Positions 43,841 through 53,128 of a stretch of 64,000 nt of DNA are shown here, piece after piece. Under the pieces are notes generated by a model that was given only the letters and a program-made list of their open reading frames with translations, did no database searches and was not told the DNA's origin. Source of the DNA: Lactobacillus laiwuensis (GTDB taxonomy: Bacteria > Bacillota > Bacilli > Lactobacillales > Lactobacillaceae); assembly GCF_019972835.1 (NCBI RefSeq), contig NZ_BPPB01000005.1, forward strand, positions 186,001-250,000, in the 5' to 3' direction. The stretch's first letter is position 1. Each line of letters begins with the position of its first letter. The position numbers and the translations under genes are program-made.

Positions 43841-44353
43841 TGAAAACAGAATTTAAAAAATATAAACAGTCTTCTTTATTAATAGTAGCCTTAATTATAT
43901 CACTTTTGGGGTTTTAAGAATTAATATCGTTTTTGCATCAAATGATAATATGCCTGAGATGAATAATACATCTGCAGAGCCTTTTGAGCTTGTCGCAACA
44001 TATAAAAAATATAGCAACAATTGACAACACAGTGGTTATTGAAGTCAAAGGTGACGATGTAACTCTCATTAAAATATATGGAAAATAAAGATATTCCTGA
44101 ATTAGCCTACAACAAAAAAATCATTCCTTTTGTAAATAATCAAATTCGAAAATTGCAATTTTGACCACTACACCCCAATTCAGCAATTTACAGCCTGCCA
44201 AAACTATTGGTAAAGATTGGAACGATGTGTTAGTTAATAGTAAAAAACAAGAAAATTCTACTAAGCGGAGATACAATTAAATAAAGACAAAACAGATAGT
44301 GTTGTGATTTCCAATAAGCAGGTAATACAATCCACAGGTATAGAACTTGAATA
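43841..44353 (+). pseudogene. frameshifted gene for a small secreted or membrane protein
   Basis: AGGAAGAGAG precedes an ATG that starts MKTEFKKYKQSSLLIVALII, an anchor-like segment, and then stops at once. Coding resumes in other frames: VFASNDNMPEMNNTSAEPF, then IDNTVVIEVKGDDVTLIKIYG, IPELAYNKKIIPFVNNQIRK and PQFSNLQPAKTIGKDWNDV. At least three frameshifts separate these, so no product is expected. Family not recognised. Confidence 0.65.
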
Positions 44354-44383
44354 GCACTACTTTAAAATCTAATATCGCTTTTT

Positions 44384-44422
44384 ACCATATATCACTATAA
44401 AAGTGATTAAATATGGTATAAT
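44384..44422 (+). promoter_or_regulatory. operator and promoter of the Fic toxin-antitoxin operon
   Basis: Nested inverted repeats: ATCACT/AGTGAT (44391-44396 and 44401-44406) inside ACCATAT/ATATGGT (44384-44390 and 44411-44417). They overlap a -10 box TATAAT at 44417-44422, as expected for autorepression. Confidence 0.65.
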
Positions 44423-44449
44423 ATAAGTAAAGATATTGGAGGTTTTAAA

Positions 44450-44872
44450 ATGAGTGCAACAATCGTTAAACTACTCAAAAGCAAAAATATAAGCGTCGCT
44501 AAAGTCGCTGAGGCCAGCAACGTCCCACTTAGTACTTTAAGAAACTCAATTGTTAAACCAATTGAGACCTGGTCAATTAGGGTCCTTAATGCCTTTGCAA
44601 TCGCACTTAAAGAGAAGCCAGGAGATTTACTCAATATGCTAGAAACACAACCATATATTTTAGATATAAACGATGAAACGCAGACTATCCAAGGCGTTTT
44701 CATTGCTAATAAAGAAATTTACCAACAAATTAGAACTGTCGTGGAAGTCAACCACCTGGAAGGGTGGAATCCTACAGAATCAGATATCCAGGAATTGCTT
44801 GATGAAGCTATCCAGCCTGATCCAGTAGTAGCTGAGCGCTTTGAAGAAATTTGGGGCAAGGATAATGAGTGA
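44450..44872 (+). CDS. HTH antitoxin of a Fic toxin-antitoxin pair
   Basis: 140 residues. Residues 12-50 form a helix-turn-helix (KNISVAKVAEASNVPLSTL), so the protein can bind DNA and autoregulate. The C-terminal part (residues 100-140) is acidic and helical. The S/T-x-x-x-E-G inhibitory motif of VbhA-type Fic antitoxins is not visible, so inhibition of the toxin may work differently. Its stop overlaps the toxin start by 8 bp. GGAGG precedes the ATG. Confidence 0.75.
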   Translation: MSATIVKLLKSKNISVAKVAEASNVPLSTLRNSIVKPIETWSIRVLNAFAIALKEKPGDLLNMLETQPYILDINDETQTIQGVFIANKEIYQQIRTVVEVNHLEGWNPTESDIQELLDEAIQPDPVVAERFEEIWGKDNE

Positions 44873-45551
44873 TTGGATTAGTGAAACCTTGTATTCAAAT
44901 GGCGTCCTAAAAAATAAGCTCCATATCCATGACCCAAAGGAGTTAGAGAAAAAGGAATATGAGCTATCCGCTCGGAATGCTTTGTTCTTGTTGCAAAAAA
45001 AGCCCCAAATAAACGATATCGAAGACCTTAAGAAGGTACACCAATTCTTATTTGGTGAACTATACGATTGGGCCGGTAAATATCGCCCCGGCAATTTCAA
45101 TAAAAACGGGTATGAGTTTTTTGATCATACCAGATTCGATTTTGCCGAAAAAGATATTAATAACATGCTGCACAAGCACCCCGCGAGAAAGCCTTTGGCT
45201 AACAAAGACTATGCTGAGCTGCTAGACGCAATTAATTTCATGCACCCGTTTAGAGAGGGCAACGGCCGTAGTTGCAAAGTTTTTCTTTCTGCATACGCGG
45301 CTAATCATGGCCAAGTAATTGACTATCCGCGAAGAAACAAAGAGATGATTGAAGCGCAAAATGAAGCTAATGTTGACAAAATTGCTAAACTAATTAAAGT
45401 CGAAAACACACCCAGCCGCAATCGAGCGTTCCAAGTACTACAAAGTGCTGGAAAGACACTTAGCCAAGCTGAACTTGCCCAAAAATACGCTGAACAACAG
45501 GAAAAAGAGCAGCAGGGGCTTGATCGTGACGATAGCCTTGGATTAGATTAG
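44865..45551 (+). CDS. Fic-domain protein (probable AMP-transferase toxin)
   Basis: 228 residues. The Fic core HPFREGNGRSCK has its catalytic His127, but the last arginine of the canonical HxFx(D/E)GNGRxxR is a lysine (Lys138). LYDWAGKYRPGNFNK and a basic AxxxR-like helix supply other family features. An ATG inside the antitoxin end (ATGAGTGA) gives translational coupling. By family knowledge such proteins transfer AMP from ATP to a target hydroxyl; the Arg-to-Lys change could alter phosphate binding. Confidence 0.85.
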   Translation: MSDWISETLYSNGVLKNKLHIHDPKELEKKEYELSARNALFLLQKKPQINDIEDLKKVHQFLFGELYDWAGKYRPGNFNKNGYEFFDHTRFDFAEKDINNMLHKHPARKPLANKDYAELLDAINFMHPFREGNGRSCKVFLSAYAANHGQVIDYPRRNKEMIEAQNEANVDKIAKLIKVENTPSRNRAFQVLQSAGKTLSQAELAQKYAEQQEKEQQGLDRDDSLGLD

Positions 45552-45568
45552 AAAGCAGGATAAATCAA

Positions 45569-46074
45569 TTGAAGTATGAAGACAAGTTCAGACTAGCGCC
45601 TGAAGAAAATAGACGCTTTGCCAAAACTAATTTAACCAAATTAGTCTTCACGAACTCACGCTTTGAAGGCCTGACTACCACTATGCCGCAGACCCAGACA
45701 ATCATTGATGGGTCTGGGTGTTGATGGCATTCCAATCGATGATATTAATATTATCGTTCAACTTAAGCGCGGTTGGCAGTTTGCCATCAACGAAAAAATG
45801 CCCCTTGGACTTAAACTTCGAAAAGAAGCTTAATAAGATTGTTGCCCGCGATACGGCTGCCCTTCCAGGATATTTGCGTAATGGATCAGGCGGGGTGGAA
45901 ACGTACCAAGGCGAGTTTGAACCGCCTATGATTGAAGAGGGCCAGGAACAGAAATATTTAAAGCAGCTGCTAGCCAGTGATCGTACTGCCACCGATAAGG
46001 CACTGACCCTGATGTATCACAATATGCGCCAGCAAATTTTCTACGATGGTAACAAGCGAACTGCTCCAACCTGA
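45569..46074 (+). pseudogene. frameshifted second Fic-family gene
   Basis: TTG start after AGCAGGA, then YEDKFRLAPEENRRFAKTNL and FTNSRFEGLTTTMPQT in frame 1, a frameshift near 45710 to VDGIPIDDINIIVQLKRGW, and a second near 45830 to NKIVARDTAALPGYLRNGSGG. The last frame reaches the Fic motif end, FYDGNKRTA, and breaks off at PT followed by stops. It lies 17 bp after the intact Fic gene. Two frameshifts and truncation make it non-functional. Confidence 0.85.
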
Positions 46075-46134
46075 TAGTTCTGCCAAAGATGAAAGACTTT
46101 AATTTTGTCTTGCTTAGACAATTTAGACATAAAA

Positions 46135-46171
46135 ATATGACCTGCGAAATTGTCTTAATTCGGGGTCATAT
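46135..46171. mobile_element. fused IS-end palindrome (scar) 2
   Basis: A 37-bp inverted repeat starting ATATGACC and ending GGGGTCATAT. On the minus strand it starts ATATGACCCCGAATT, similar to scar 1 at 43356. The two scars bracket the Fic locus and the relics beside it. Confidence 0.45.
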
Positions 46172-46201
46172 CATTTACTACGCCTAGTAGCTTTTTGGCA
46201 A

Positions 46202-46879
46202 TTAATTTGTTTTGGCTGCTATTCGCTTATCATGCCATTCAAGAATCATCTTTACTATGGCGTTAGCGACATTCAAGTTTTTTAACAATGGTCCGTGAGA
46301 ATAGGTACCAATGAAATTGCGATAACGCAGGCCTTCAACGTGGTCTTGCGGGTTGTTGCCGTAGCCTTCAATCATTTCTCCTAAGGGATGCAGCTTATCC
46401 TGATCGTCAAAATAAGTTTGCCCGGAATGATTTTCAAAGGCCTTGACTTCGCCCCATTCACTCATGTAGCGGGTGTCGCCAATCATCCGCTTATCTGCCT
46501 TAAAAACGGTATGGAAAGGTAGAATATCTAACCCTTTGATTGTCACACCAGCATTAGTTTTGTAATAAGTACCAACGAGTTGGTAGCCACCGCAGACCCC
46601 TACCATAGGTTTGCCTGCGTTAATGTACTTGGTTAAAGTTTCCTTATGACGCGGTAAATCTTTGGCAATAACAGTTTGTTCGAAGTCCTGCCCACCGCCA
46701 AAAAAGACAAAGTCATAATCAAAAGCGTTAAATTGATCGCCAAGAGAAATATTATCAACTTGTGTATCATAGCCCTGTTTTTTTAGCAAAAACCTGATAA
46801 TTTTAACGTCGCCAGAATCACCATAGGTGTTCATCAGGTCTTCGTATAAATATGCAATCTTGATTATTTTGTTCGCCAT
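46202..46879 (-). CDS. gatD: GatD-type glutamine amidotransferase (lipid II amidation)
   Basis: 225 residues of the CobB/CobQ-like glutaminase group. The nucleophile is Cys96 in GVCGGYQLVG and the partner histidine is His195 in TYSHGPLL, matching S. aureus GatD. With MurT it amidates the iso-glutamate of lipid II. No murT is adjacent in this window. GGGG lies before the ATG. In lactobacilli murT and gatD usually sit together, so here the partner must be elsewhere or the protein has another role. Confidence 0.85.
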   Translation of the reverse strand: MANKIIKIAYLYEDLMNTYGDSGDVKIIRFLLKKQGYDTQVDNISLGDQFNAFDYDFVFFGGGQDFEQTVIAKDLPRHKETLTKYINAGKPMVGVCGGYQLVGTYYKTNAGVTIKGLDILPFHTVFKADKRMIGDTRYMSEWGEVKAFENHSGQTYFDDQDKLHPLGEMIEGYGNNPQDHVEGLRYRNFIGTYSHGPLLKNLNVANAIVKMILEWHDKRIAAKTN

Positions 46880-46944
46880 TGTTTACCAACCCCTATTTTC
46901 TTGTTTAAAGTATATCTTAATAGTTAGAAGTGGGCAAAGAATAG

Positions 46945-47763
46945 TTATTTAAGATTTTGCTGCGCTGCAAAATGATTGATTGGACCGTATTTAGAACCAA
47001 CTGCAATAGGATGGGCAATCGCTTCGTACGTGAAGTCCTTGGCAATTTGCACACTGTCAATAATGGTCTTTCCCTTGGCTAATTCAGCGGCAATTACCGC
47101 TGATAAGGTGTCACCTGTACCATTAATTCTATCTGTATTAATAAACGGCTTGGTAAATTCGTGAAATTTTCCGTCTGCAGTTAATAAGATATCAGTCACT
47201 TGTGACTGCGTAGAATCATCATGACGGCCTTTCATTAAGACGTTTTTGGCTCCCATAGTCTGCAACTTTTTAGCACCTTGGCGAATTTCTTCTTTAGTAT
47301 CCAAACTTAAGCCCGTTAATTTTTTCTGCTCGTAAAAGTTAGGCGTAATAATGTCAGCCAGTGGCATTAATTGCTCAAGAAAAGCCTGGTAAGCATCGTC
47401 ATCAAGCAAGGTATCACCGTGTTTGGTCATAATAACCGGATCGAGCACGATCTTACCCATATCATATTTGTGCAAATTAGCAGCAACGCAGGCAATTACA
47501 TCCTTGTTAGCCAGCATACCAGTTTTAAGTGCGTCAATTTTAAAATCATCGTTTAGTACATCAAATTGTTTTTGAATAAAAGAAATTGGCATGACTTCCT
47601 GGGCATATATACCAGTTGTATTACCAGCAACGGCAGCTGTTAAAAGTCCCATACCGTACACTTGACGGGCATAAAATGAATGTAAATCAGCAGTCATCCC
47701 CGCACTGCCATCGCTGTCATTTCCAGCTATTGTTAAAGCAATAATTTCTTTTTTCATTTTCAT
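46945..47763 (-). CDS. ThiD/PdxK-like phosphomethylpyrimidine or pyridoxine kinase
   Basis: 272 residues of the ribokinase-like ThiD family: IAGNDSDGSAGMTADLHSF near the start, GTGDTLSAVIAAEL near the end. It differs from the thiamine-operon ThiD (for example NDSDGSAG instead of TDSGGGAG) and resembles the Firmicute ThiD-like proteins that act as pyridoxal/pyridoxine kinases in B. subtilis (PdxK). No thi box is upstream. It lies 65 bp before gatD on the same strand. Confidence 0.8.
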   Translation of the reverse strand: MKMKKEIIALTIAGNDSDGSAGMTADLHSFYARQVYGMGLLTAAVAGNTTGIYAQEVMPISFIQKQFDVLNDDFKIDALKTGMLANKDVIACVAANLHKYDMGKIVLDPVIMTKHGDTLLDDDAYQAFLEQLMPLADIITPNFYEQKKLTGLSLDTKEEIRQGAKKLQTMGAKNVLMKGRHDDSTQSQVTDILLTADGKFHEFTKPFINTDRINGTGDTLSAVIAAELAKGKTIIDSVQIAKDFTYEAIAHPIAVGSKYGPINHFAAQQNLK

Positions 47764-47865
47764 GTATCCTCTTTTTAACGTAAGCTCTATGTAACCAGTA
47801 TAACTTAAAATAGGGATAATGTTATAATAATTTCTTGTAAAAGCAAGTCCGGGTAGTAAAATTAG

Positions 47866-49407
<1,542 letters not shown>

Positions 49408-49433
49408 GTTATTTAAAAAAGGGGGACAAGAAA

Positions 49434-50207
49434 TTGGCACATGATCGAATAGTTGCACTAGATAGTCCGATGAACTTTCGTGATGTTGGCGGTTATCAAA
49501 GTGTGACTGGTAAAACAGTTAAATGGAATAAAATTTATCGTTCAGATTCACTTAGTTCTTTAACGGCCAGGGATCAAGTTAAATTAGCTAAAATGCGTGT
49601 CACTGTTGATTGCGATTTACGCTCTGAATACGAGAAGTCCTCTTCACCGGATATTTCTTGGCCCGATGTGGAATATGTGGACTTGCCGGTATATTCTGAT
49701 AACGTCAATGATGCCCAAAACAATCGTTCAATCTACCGTTTTTTGCACCATATTCCTGATATGCACAATAATTTTATTGGTCGCATTTACCAGCAAACTC
49801 TGCTTAGTTCGCACAGTCAGGAAATGTTTGCCCGTGTTTTTGCGGAGTTGCTGGAATTGCCCGCAGATGAAGCACTGGTCTATCACTGCAGTGCTGGTAA
49901 GGACAGAACAGGAATGGTTTCGGCTTTAATATTAATGGCACTTGGAGTAGATGATGATACCATCGCCCGCGATTATTTATTAACTAACGAGTTATATGAT
50001 TTTGCTGTTTCGCGCCAATTGCCAAGTAATGATGAAATTACGCAAATGGTTTCAAAAATGAATGTAACTAAAGGTGAAGGTATAGCTATTCGCGGCATTA
50101 CAGAAACAGTCCGTGGCGGCTGGGGCGATTTTCCCACCTTTTTCAAAAAAGTATTGGGCTTTAATGATGATGACTTGGCTCAACTAAAACGAATGTACTT
50201 AGATTAG
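49434..50207 (+). CDS. tyrosine/serine protein phosphatase (Y_phosphatase3 type)
   Basis: 257 residues. The P-loop HCSAGKDRTG has the nucleophile Cys152; an N-terminal NFRDVGGY motif is also typical of this lipid/protein phosphatase group. The TTG start follows GGGGGACAAG. It lies 26 bp after glpK and 9 bp before the LacI gene, so the three probably share a transcript. The substrate (phosphotyrosine protein or phosphoinositide) is not known. Confidence 0.85.
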   Translation: MAHDRIVALDSPMNFRDVGGYQSVTGKTVKWNKIYRSDSLSSLTARDQVKLAKMRVTVDCDLRSEYEKSSSPDISWPDVEYVDLPVYSDNVNDAQNNRSIYRFLHHIPDMHNNFIGRIYQQTLLSSHSQEMFARVFAELLELPADEALVYHCSAGKDRTGMVSALILMALGVDDDTIARDYLLTNELYDFAVSRQLPSNDEITQMVSKMNVTKGEGIAIRGITETVRGGWGDFPTFFKKVLGFNDDDLAQLKRMYLD

Positions 50208-50219
50208 GGGCGAATCGTG

Positions 50220-51170
50220 ATGGTAACCTTGCTTGATGTTGCTAAAAAAGCTAATGTTTCAAAGATGACGGTTTCTCGTGTAATTAATCATCCCGAGCAG
50301 GTAACAGAGGAACTACGTATATTGGTTGAGCAGGCGATGGATGAACTTGATTATCATCCTAATTATGTTGCCCAGGCTTTGGTAAATAAGCGTACAAATG
50401 TTGTTAAGTTTGTCACGCTGGAGGATATAGATACGACAGAGCCATATTATATGAACCTGTTATTCGGCATCGCACGTGGGTTATCTAAAAAGCAGTACGC
50501 TATCCAACTTGTTACTGATAGAGGTCAGATAGAGGATGGCAACTTTGACGGTTATCTCATTACCGGCGCCCGTTCTAGCGATTATGCTTTTTTTGACAAC
50601 CTTAAAAAGCCCTTTATTTTATTTGGTGAAAATCACCATGGTTATGATTATGTGGATAATAATAATCAGTATGGTGGAGAATTAGCGACAAAATATGCAC
50701 TTTCGCGGTTATACCAAAATATTATTTTCATTGGCATTGATGTCAGAGAGCCATTTGAGTATTCACGTGAAACAGGCTACGTCAATACTTTACAGAAGAA
50801 TAAAAAGGTGCCTCAAATCTATCGCATTGCTAATCATAGTCATGCAGCGCAAGAAGTAATTAAAAATAATTTCCATAAGTTTCCTAAAGATACCTGTTTT
50901 ATCTGTGCCAGCGATCGCATTGCTACGGGAGTGGTCAGGCAATTGCAGGATGAAAAGGCTAAAGTTCCGGCTGACTTTGGTGTGATTGGCTACGATGGCG
51001 TTTTTCTCGATCAGGTTTCCAACTTAAAGTTAACTACTGTCAAACAGCCAATTTTTAAAATGGGAGAATTGCTAGCCAACATGCTCTTACGAAAAATTAA
51101 TCAAAAGGGATCTCCTCAAGGAGAGGCACTAATTAAGCCTTCCTTAGTTAAAAGAGAATCAACCAGGTAA
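50220..51170 (+). CDS. LacI-family regulator, probable maltose regulator
   Basis: 316 residues. The N-terminal HTH and hinge (MVTLLDVAKKANVSKMTVSRVINHP) is typical; the periplasmic-binding-like core follows and ends in the usual dimer interface. A GTG one codon earlier is also possible. AGGGGCG precedes the start. A terminator follows, then the maltose locus with a palindrome GGTAA/TTACC near 51381 that could be its operator. MalR function is inferred from position. Confidence 0.85.
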   Translation: MVTLLDVAKKANVSKMTVSRVINHPEQVTEELRILVEQAMDELDYHPNYVAQALVNKRTNVVKFVTLEDIDTTEPYYMNLLFGIARGLSKKQYAIQLVTDRGQIEDGNFDGYLITGARSSDYAFFDNLKKPFILFGENHHGYDYVDNNNQYGGELATKYALSRLYQNIIFIGIDVREPFEYSRETGYVNTLQKNKKVPQIYRIANHSHAAQEVIKNNFHKFPKDTCFICASDRIATGVVRQLQDEKAKVPADFGVIGYDGVFLDQVSNLKLTTVKQPIFKMGELLANMLLRKINQKGSPQGEALIKPSLVKRESTR

Positions 51171-51194
51171 AATATTTAAGTACAAATAGAAATA

Positions 51195-51237
51195 CACATA
51201 ATAATCAGATAGCGGACTGATTATTATGTGCTTTTTT
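51195..51237 (+). terminator. terminator after the LacI gene
   Basis: A perfect 14-bp stem (CACATAATAATCAG and its complement) followed by six T. Confidence 0.92.
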
Positions 51238-51373
51238 AATGGTTAAAAAGGCTAGTCTGTGAGAATTGAAATGATATAATTGAACTCACAAAAAATACAA
51301 TAGTTTTTTAGGAAAAAACATACCTGAATATACCGAACTACGCTAATTTAATTGAACTAGCGGGGATTTTTTC

Positions 51374-51397
51374 TGATAGCGGTAACATTGCTATTAC
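51374..51397 (+). promoter_or_regulatory. cre and LacI-type operator of the maltose locus
   Basis: TGATAGCGGTAACA (51374-51387) matches the CcpA consensus at 13 of 14 positions and overlaps GGTAACATTGCTATTACC (51381-51397), a GGTAA/TTACC palindrome of the LacI/MalR type. About 50 bp before the first GH13 gene. Confidence 0.65.
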
Positions 51398-51449
51398 CAT
51401 TGCCTCTCACCAGCTTTCTCAGCTAAACTTTAAGTGGAGGTATAAATTT

Positions 51450-53117
51450 ATGACGCACTGGTATGAGCATGCAATAATTTACCAAATTTATCCCAAGTCT
51501 TTTCAAGACAGTAATGATGATGGTATTGGTGATTTAAATGGAATCAGGCAGAGATTACCTTATTTACAACAGCTGGGTATTAATACTATTTGGCTAAATC
51601 CTATCTTTGTTTCACCGCAGGTTGATAACGGCTATGATGTGGCAGATTATTTTAAAATCGATCCCCGAATGGGAACAATGAAAGACATGAAAGCTCTAAT
51701 TGCTGCTTGTCACCAAGCAGGGATTCATGTGCTTTTAGATTTTGTTTTAAACCATACTTCTGATCAAAATGAATGGTTTCAAAAGGCCAAAAGTGATCCG
51801 CATAGTCAATACCGCGACTACTATATTTTTGCAGGTGCAAATAATCAGCGTCCCAATAACTGGGGCAGCTTTTTTGGCGGCAGCGTTTGGGAGCCGGATC
51901 CAGCAGGTACGGGCCAATTTTATTTCCATTTGTTTGACAAGCACATGCCCGATTTAAACTGGCGTAATCTTAAAGTAAGACAAGAAATGCTAAAAATTGC
52001 GGAATTTTGGCTGGCTCAAGGAATAGATGGCTTGCGCCTTGACGCTTTTATTCATATTGCCAAGGCAGATTTACGGCAAAGTTTTCCGGTAAAGGAAATA
52101 GCAAACGAAAACGACCAAACGATAGTTGCCGAACCCTTTTTTGCTAATTTGCCCCAAGTTCAGAAGTGGCTGCGACCATTTTGTGAGCAAATAAAAAAGG
52201 ATTATCCGGAAGCTTTGCTTTTGGGGGAAGCTGCCAGCGCTAATGTTAACTTAGCAGCGGACTATACGGCAAAAGACCACCATCTTTTAGATAGTGTTGT
52301 TACTTTTCGTTACTTTAAGGATGATCAAAGGCACATTGATCCAAACTTGCCTGCAGATTTTCAGCCTAAAGGTCTTGACTGGGATGCTTTTAAGAAGACG
52401 CAGGTTATTTGGCAACAAACTCTGGCGCAGGTTTCTCAGCCTACACTATATTGGAGCAATCACGACATGCCGCGACTGGCTAGCAGAATAGCAAGAACTG
52501 AAACACAGGCACGCAGCTTAGCAATGTTGATGTATTTGCAACGGGGAATCCCCATTATCTATTATGGCGAAGAATTGGGCTTAAAAAATCTGCTTTTTAC
52601 TGCTGAAGAAGAGTTTAATGATCAAGAGGCGGAAGGTTTTATCACGAAAGCTGCAGACTGGGGTATAACAAAAGCAGAAGCACTAAAAATGGTCAGTCAA
52701 GCGCACAAAATGCCAGCACGAGGACCGATGCCGTGGACAACTAAAAAGCCAAATTATGGTTTTTCAAAAGTGAGCCCGTGGCTTAAAGGTCAAAGTCAAA
52801 ATGACGCTAATGTTCAGGCTGAACTGAATGATCCTGCCAGTATGTTTAACTTCTACAGAAAATTGATTAGTTTGAAAAAAACAGCTTTGTTTCAAGCAGG
52901 TAGTTTTTACTTGTTAGCAACCGCTAATGACAGCTACGTTTACCAGCGGGATTTAGCAAATGATAGTGCAATCGTGGCTGTTTCACTAAGCAGTCAAAAA
53001 TTAAAAATTAAAATACCTGGTGAATATAGGAAAGTCATGTTAACTGCCGGACAGCATTATTTGAATGAAAATGAATTGATTTTGATGCCGTATTCTGGTG
53101 TAGTTTTAAGTAAATAA
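51450..53117 (+). CDS. GH13 alpha-glucosidase (oligo-1,6-glucosidase type)
   Basis: 555 residues. The GH13 catalytic triad is Asp198 (DGLRLDA), Glu260 (LLGEAAS) and Asp339 (SNHDMPR); the N-terminal WYEHAIIYQIYPKSFQDSNDDGIGDL is typical of subfamily 31. It releases glucose from isomaltose-type or short maltodextrin ends in the cytosol. AAGTGGAGG precedes the ATG. It is the first gene of the maltose operon. Confidence 0.9.
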   Translation: MTHWYEHAIIYQIYPKSFQDSNDDGIGDLNGIRQRLPYLQQLGINTIWLNPIFVSPQVDNGYDVADYFKIDPRMGTMKDMKALIAACHQAGIHVLLDFVLNHTSDQNEWFQKAKSDPHSQYRDYYIFAGANNQRPNNWGSFFGGSVWEPDPAGTGQFYFHLFDKHMPDLNWRNLKVRQEMLKIAEFWLAQGIDGLRLDAFIHIAKADLRQSFPVKEIANENDQTIVAEPFFANLPQVQKWLRPFCEQIKKDYPEALLLGEAASANVNLAADYTAKDHHLLDSVVTFRYFKDDQRHIDPNLPADFQPKGLDWDAFKKTQVIWQQTLAQVSQPTLYWSNHDMPRLASRIARTETQARSLAMLMYLQRGIPIIYYGEELGLKNLLFTAEEEFNDQEAEGFITKAADWGITKAEALKMVSQAHKMPARGPMPWTTKKPNYGFSKVSPWLKGQSQNDANVQAELNDPASMFNFYRKLISLKKTALFQAGSFYLLATANDSYVYQRDLANDSAIVAVSLSSQKLKIKIPGEYRKVMLTAGQHYLNENELILMPYSGVVLSK

Positions 53118-53128
53118 TGGAGGAAAAA

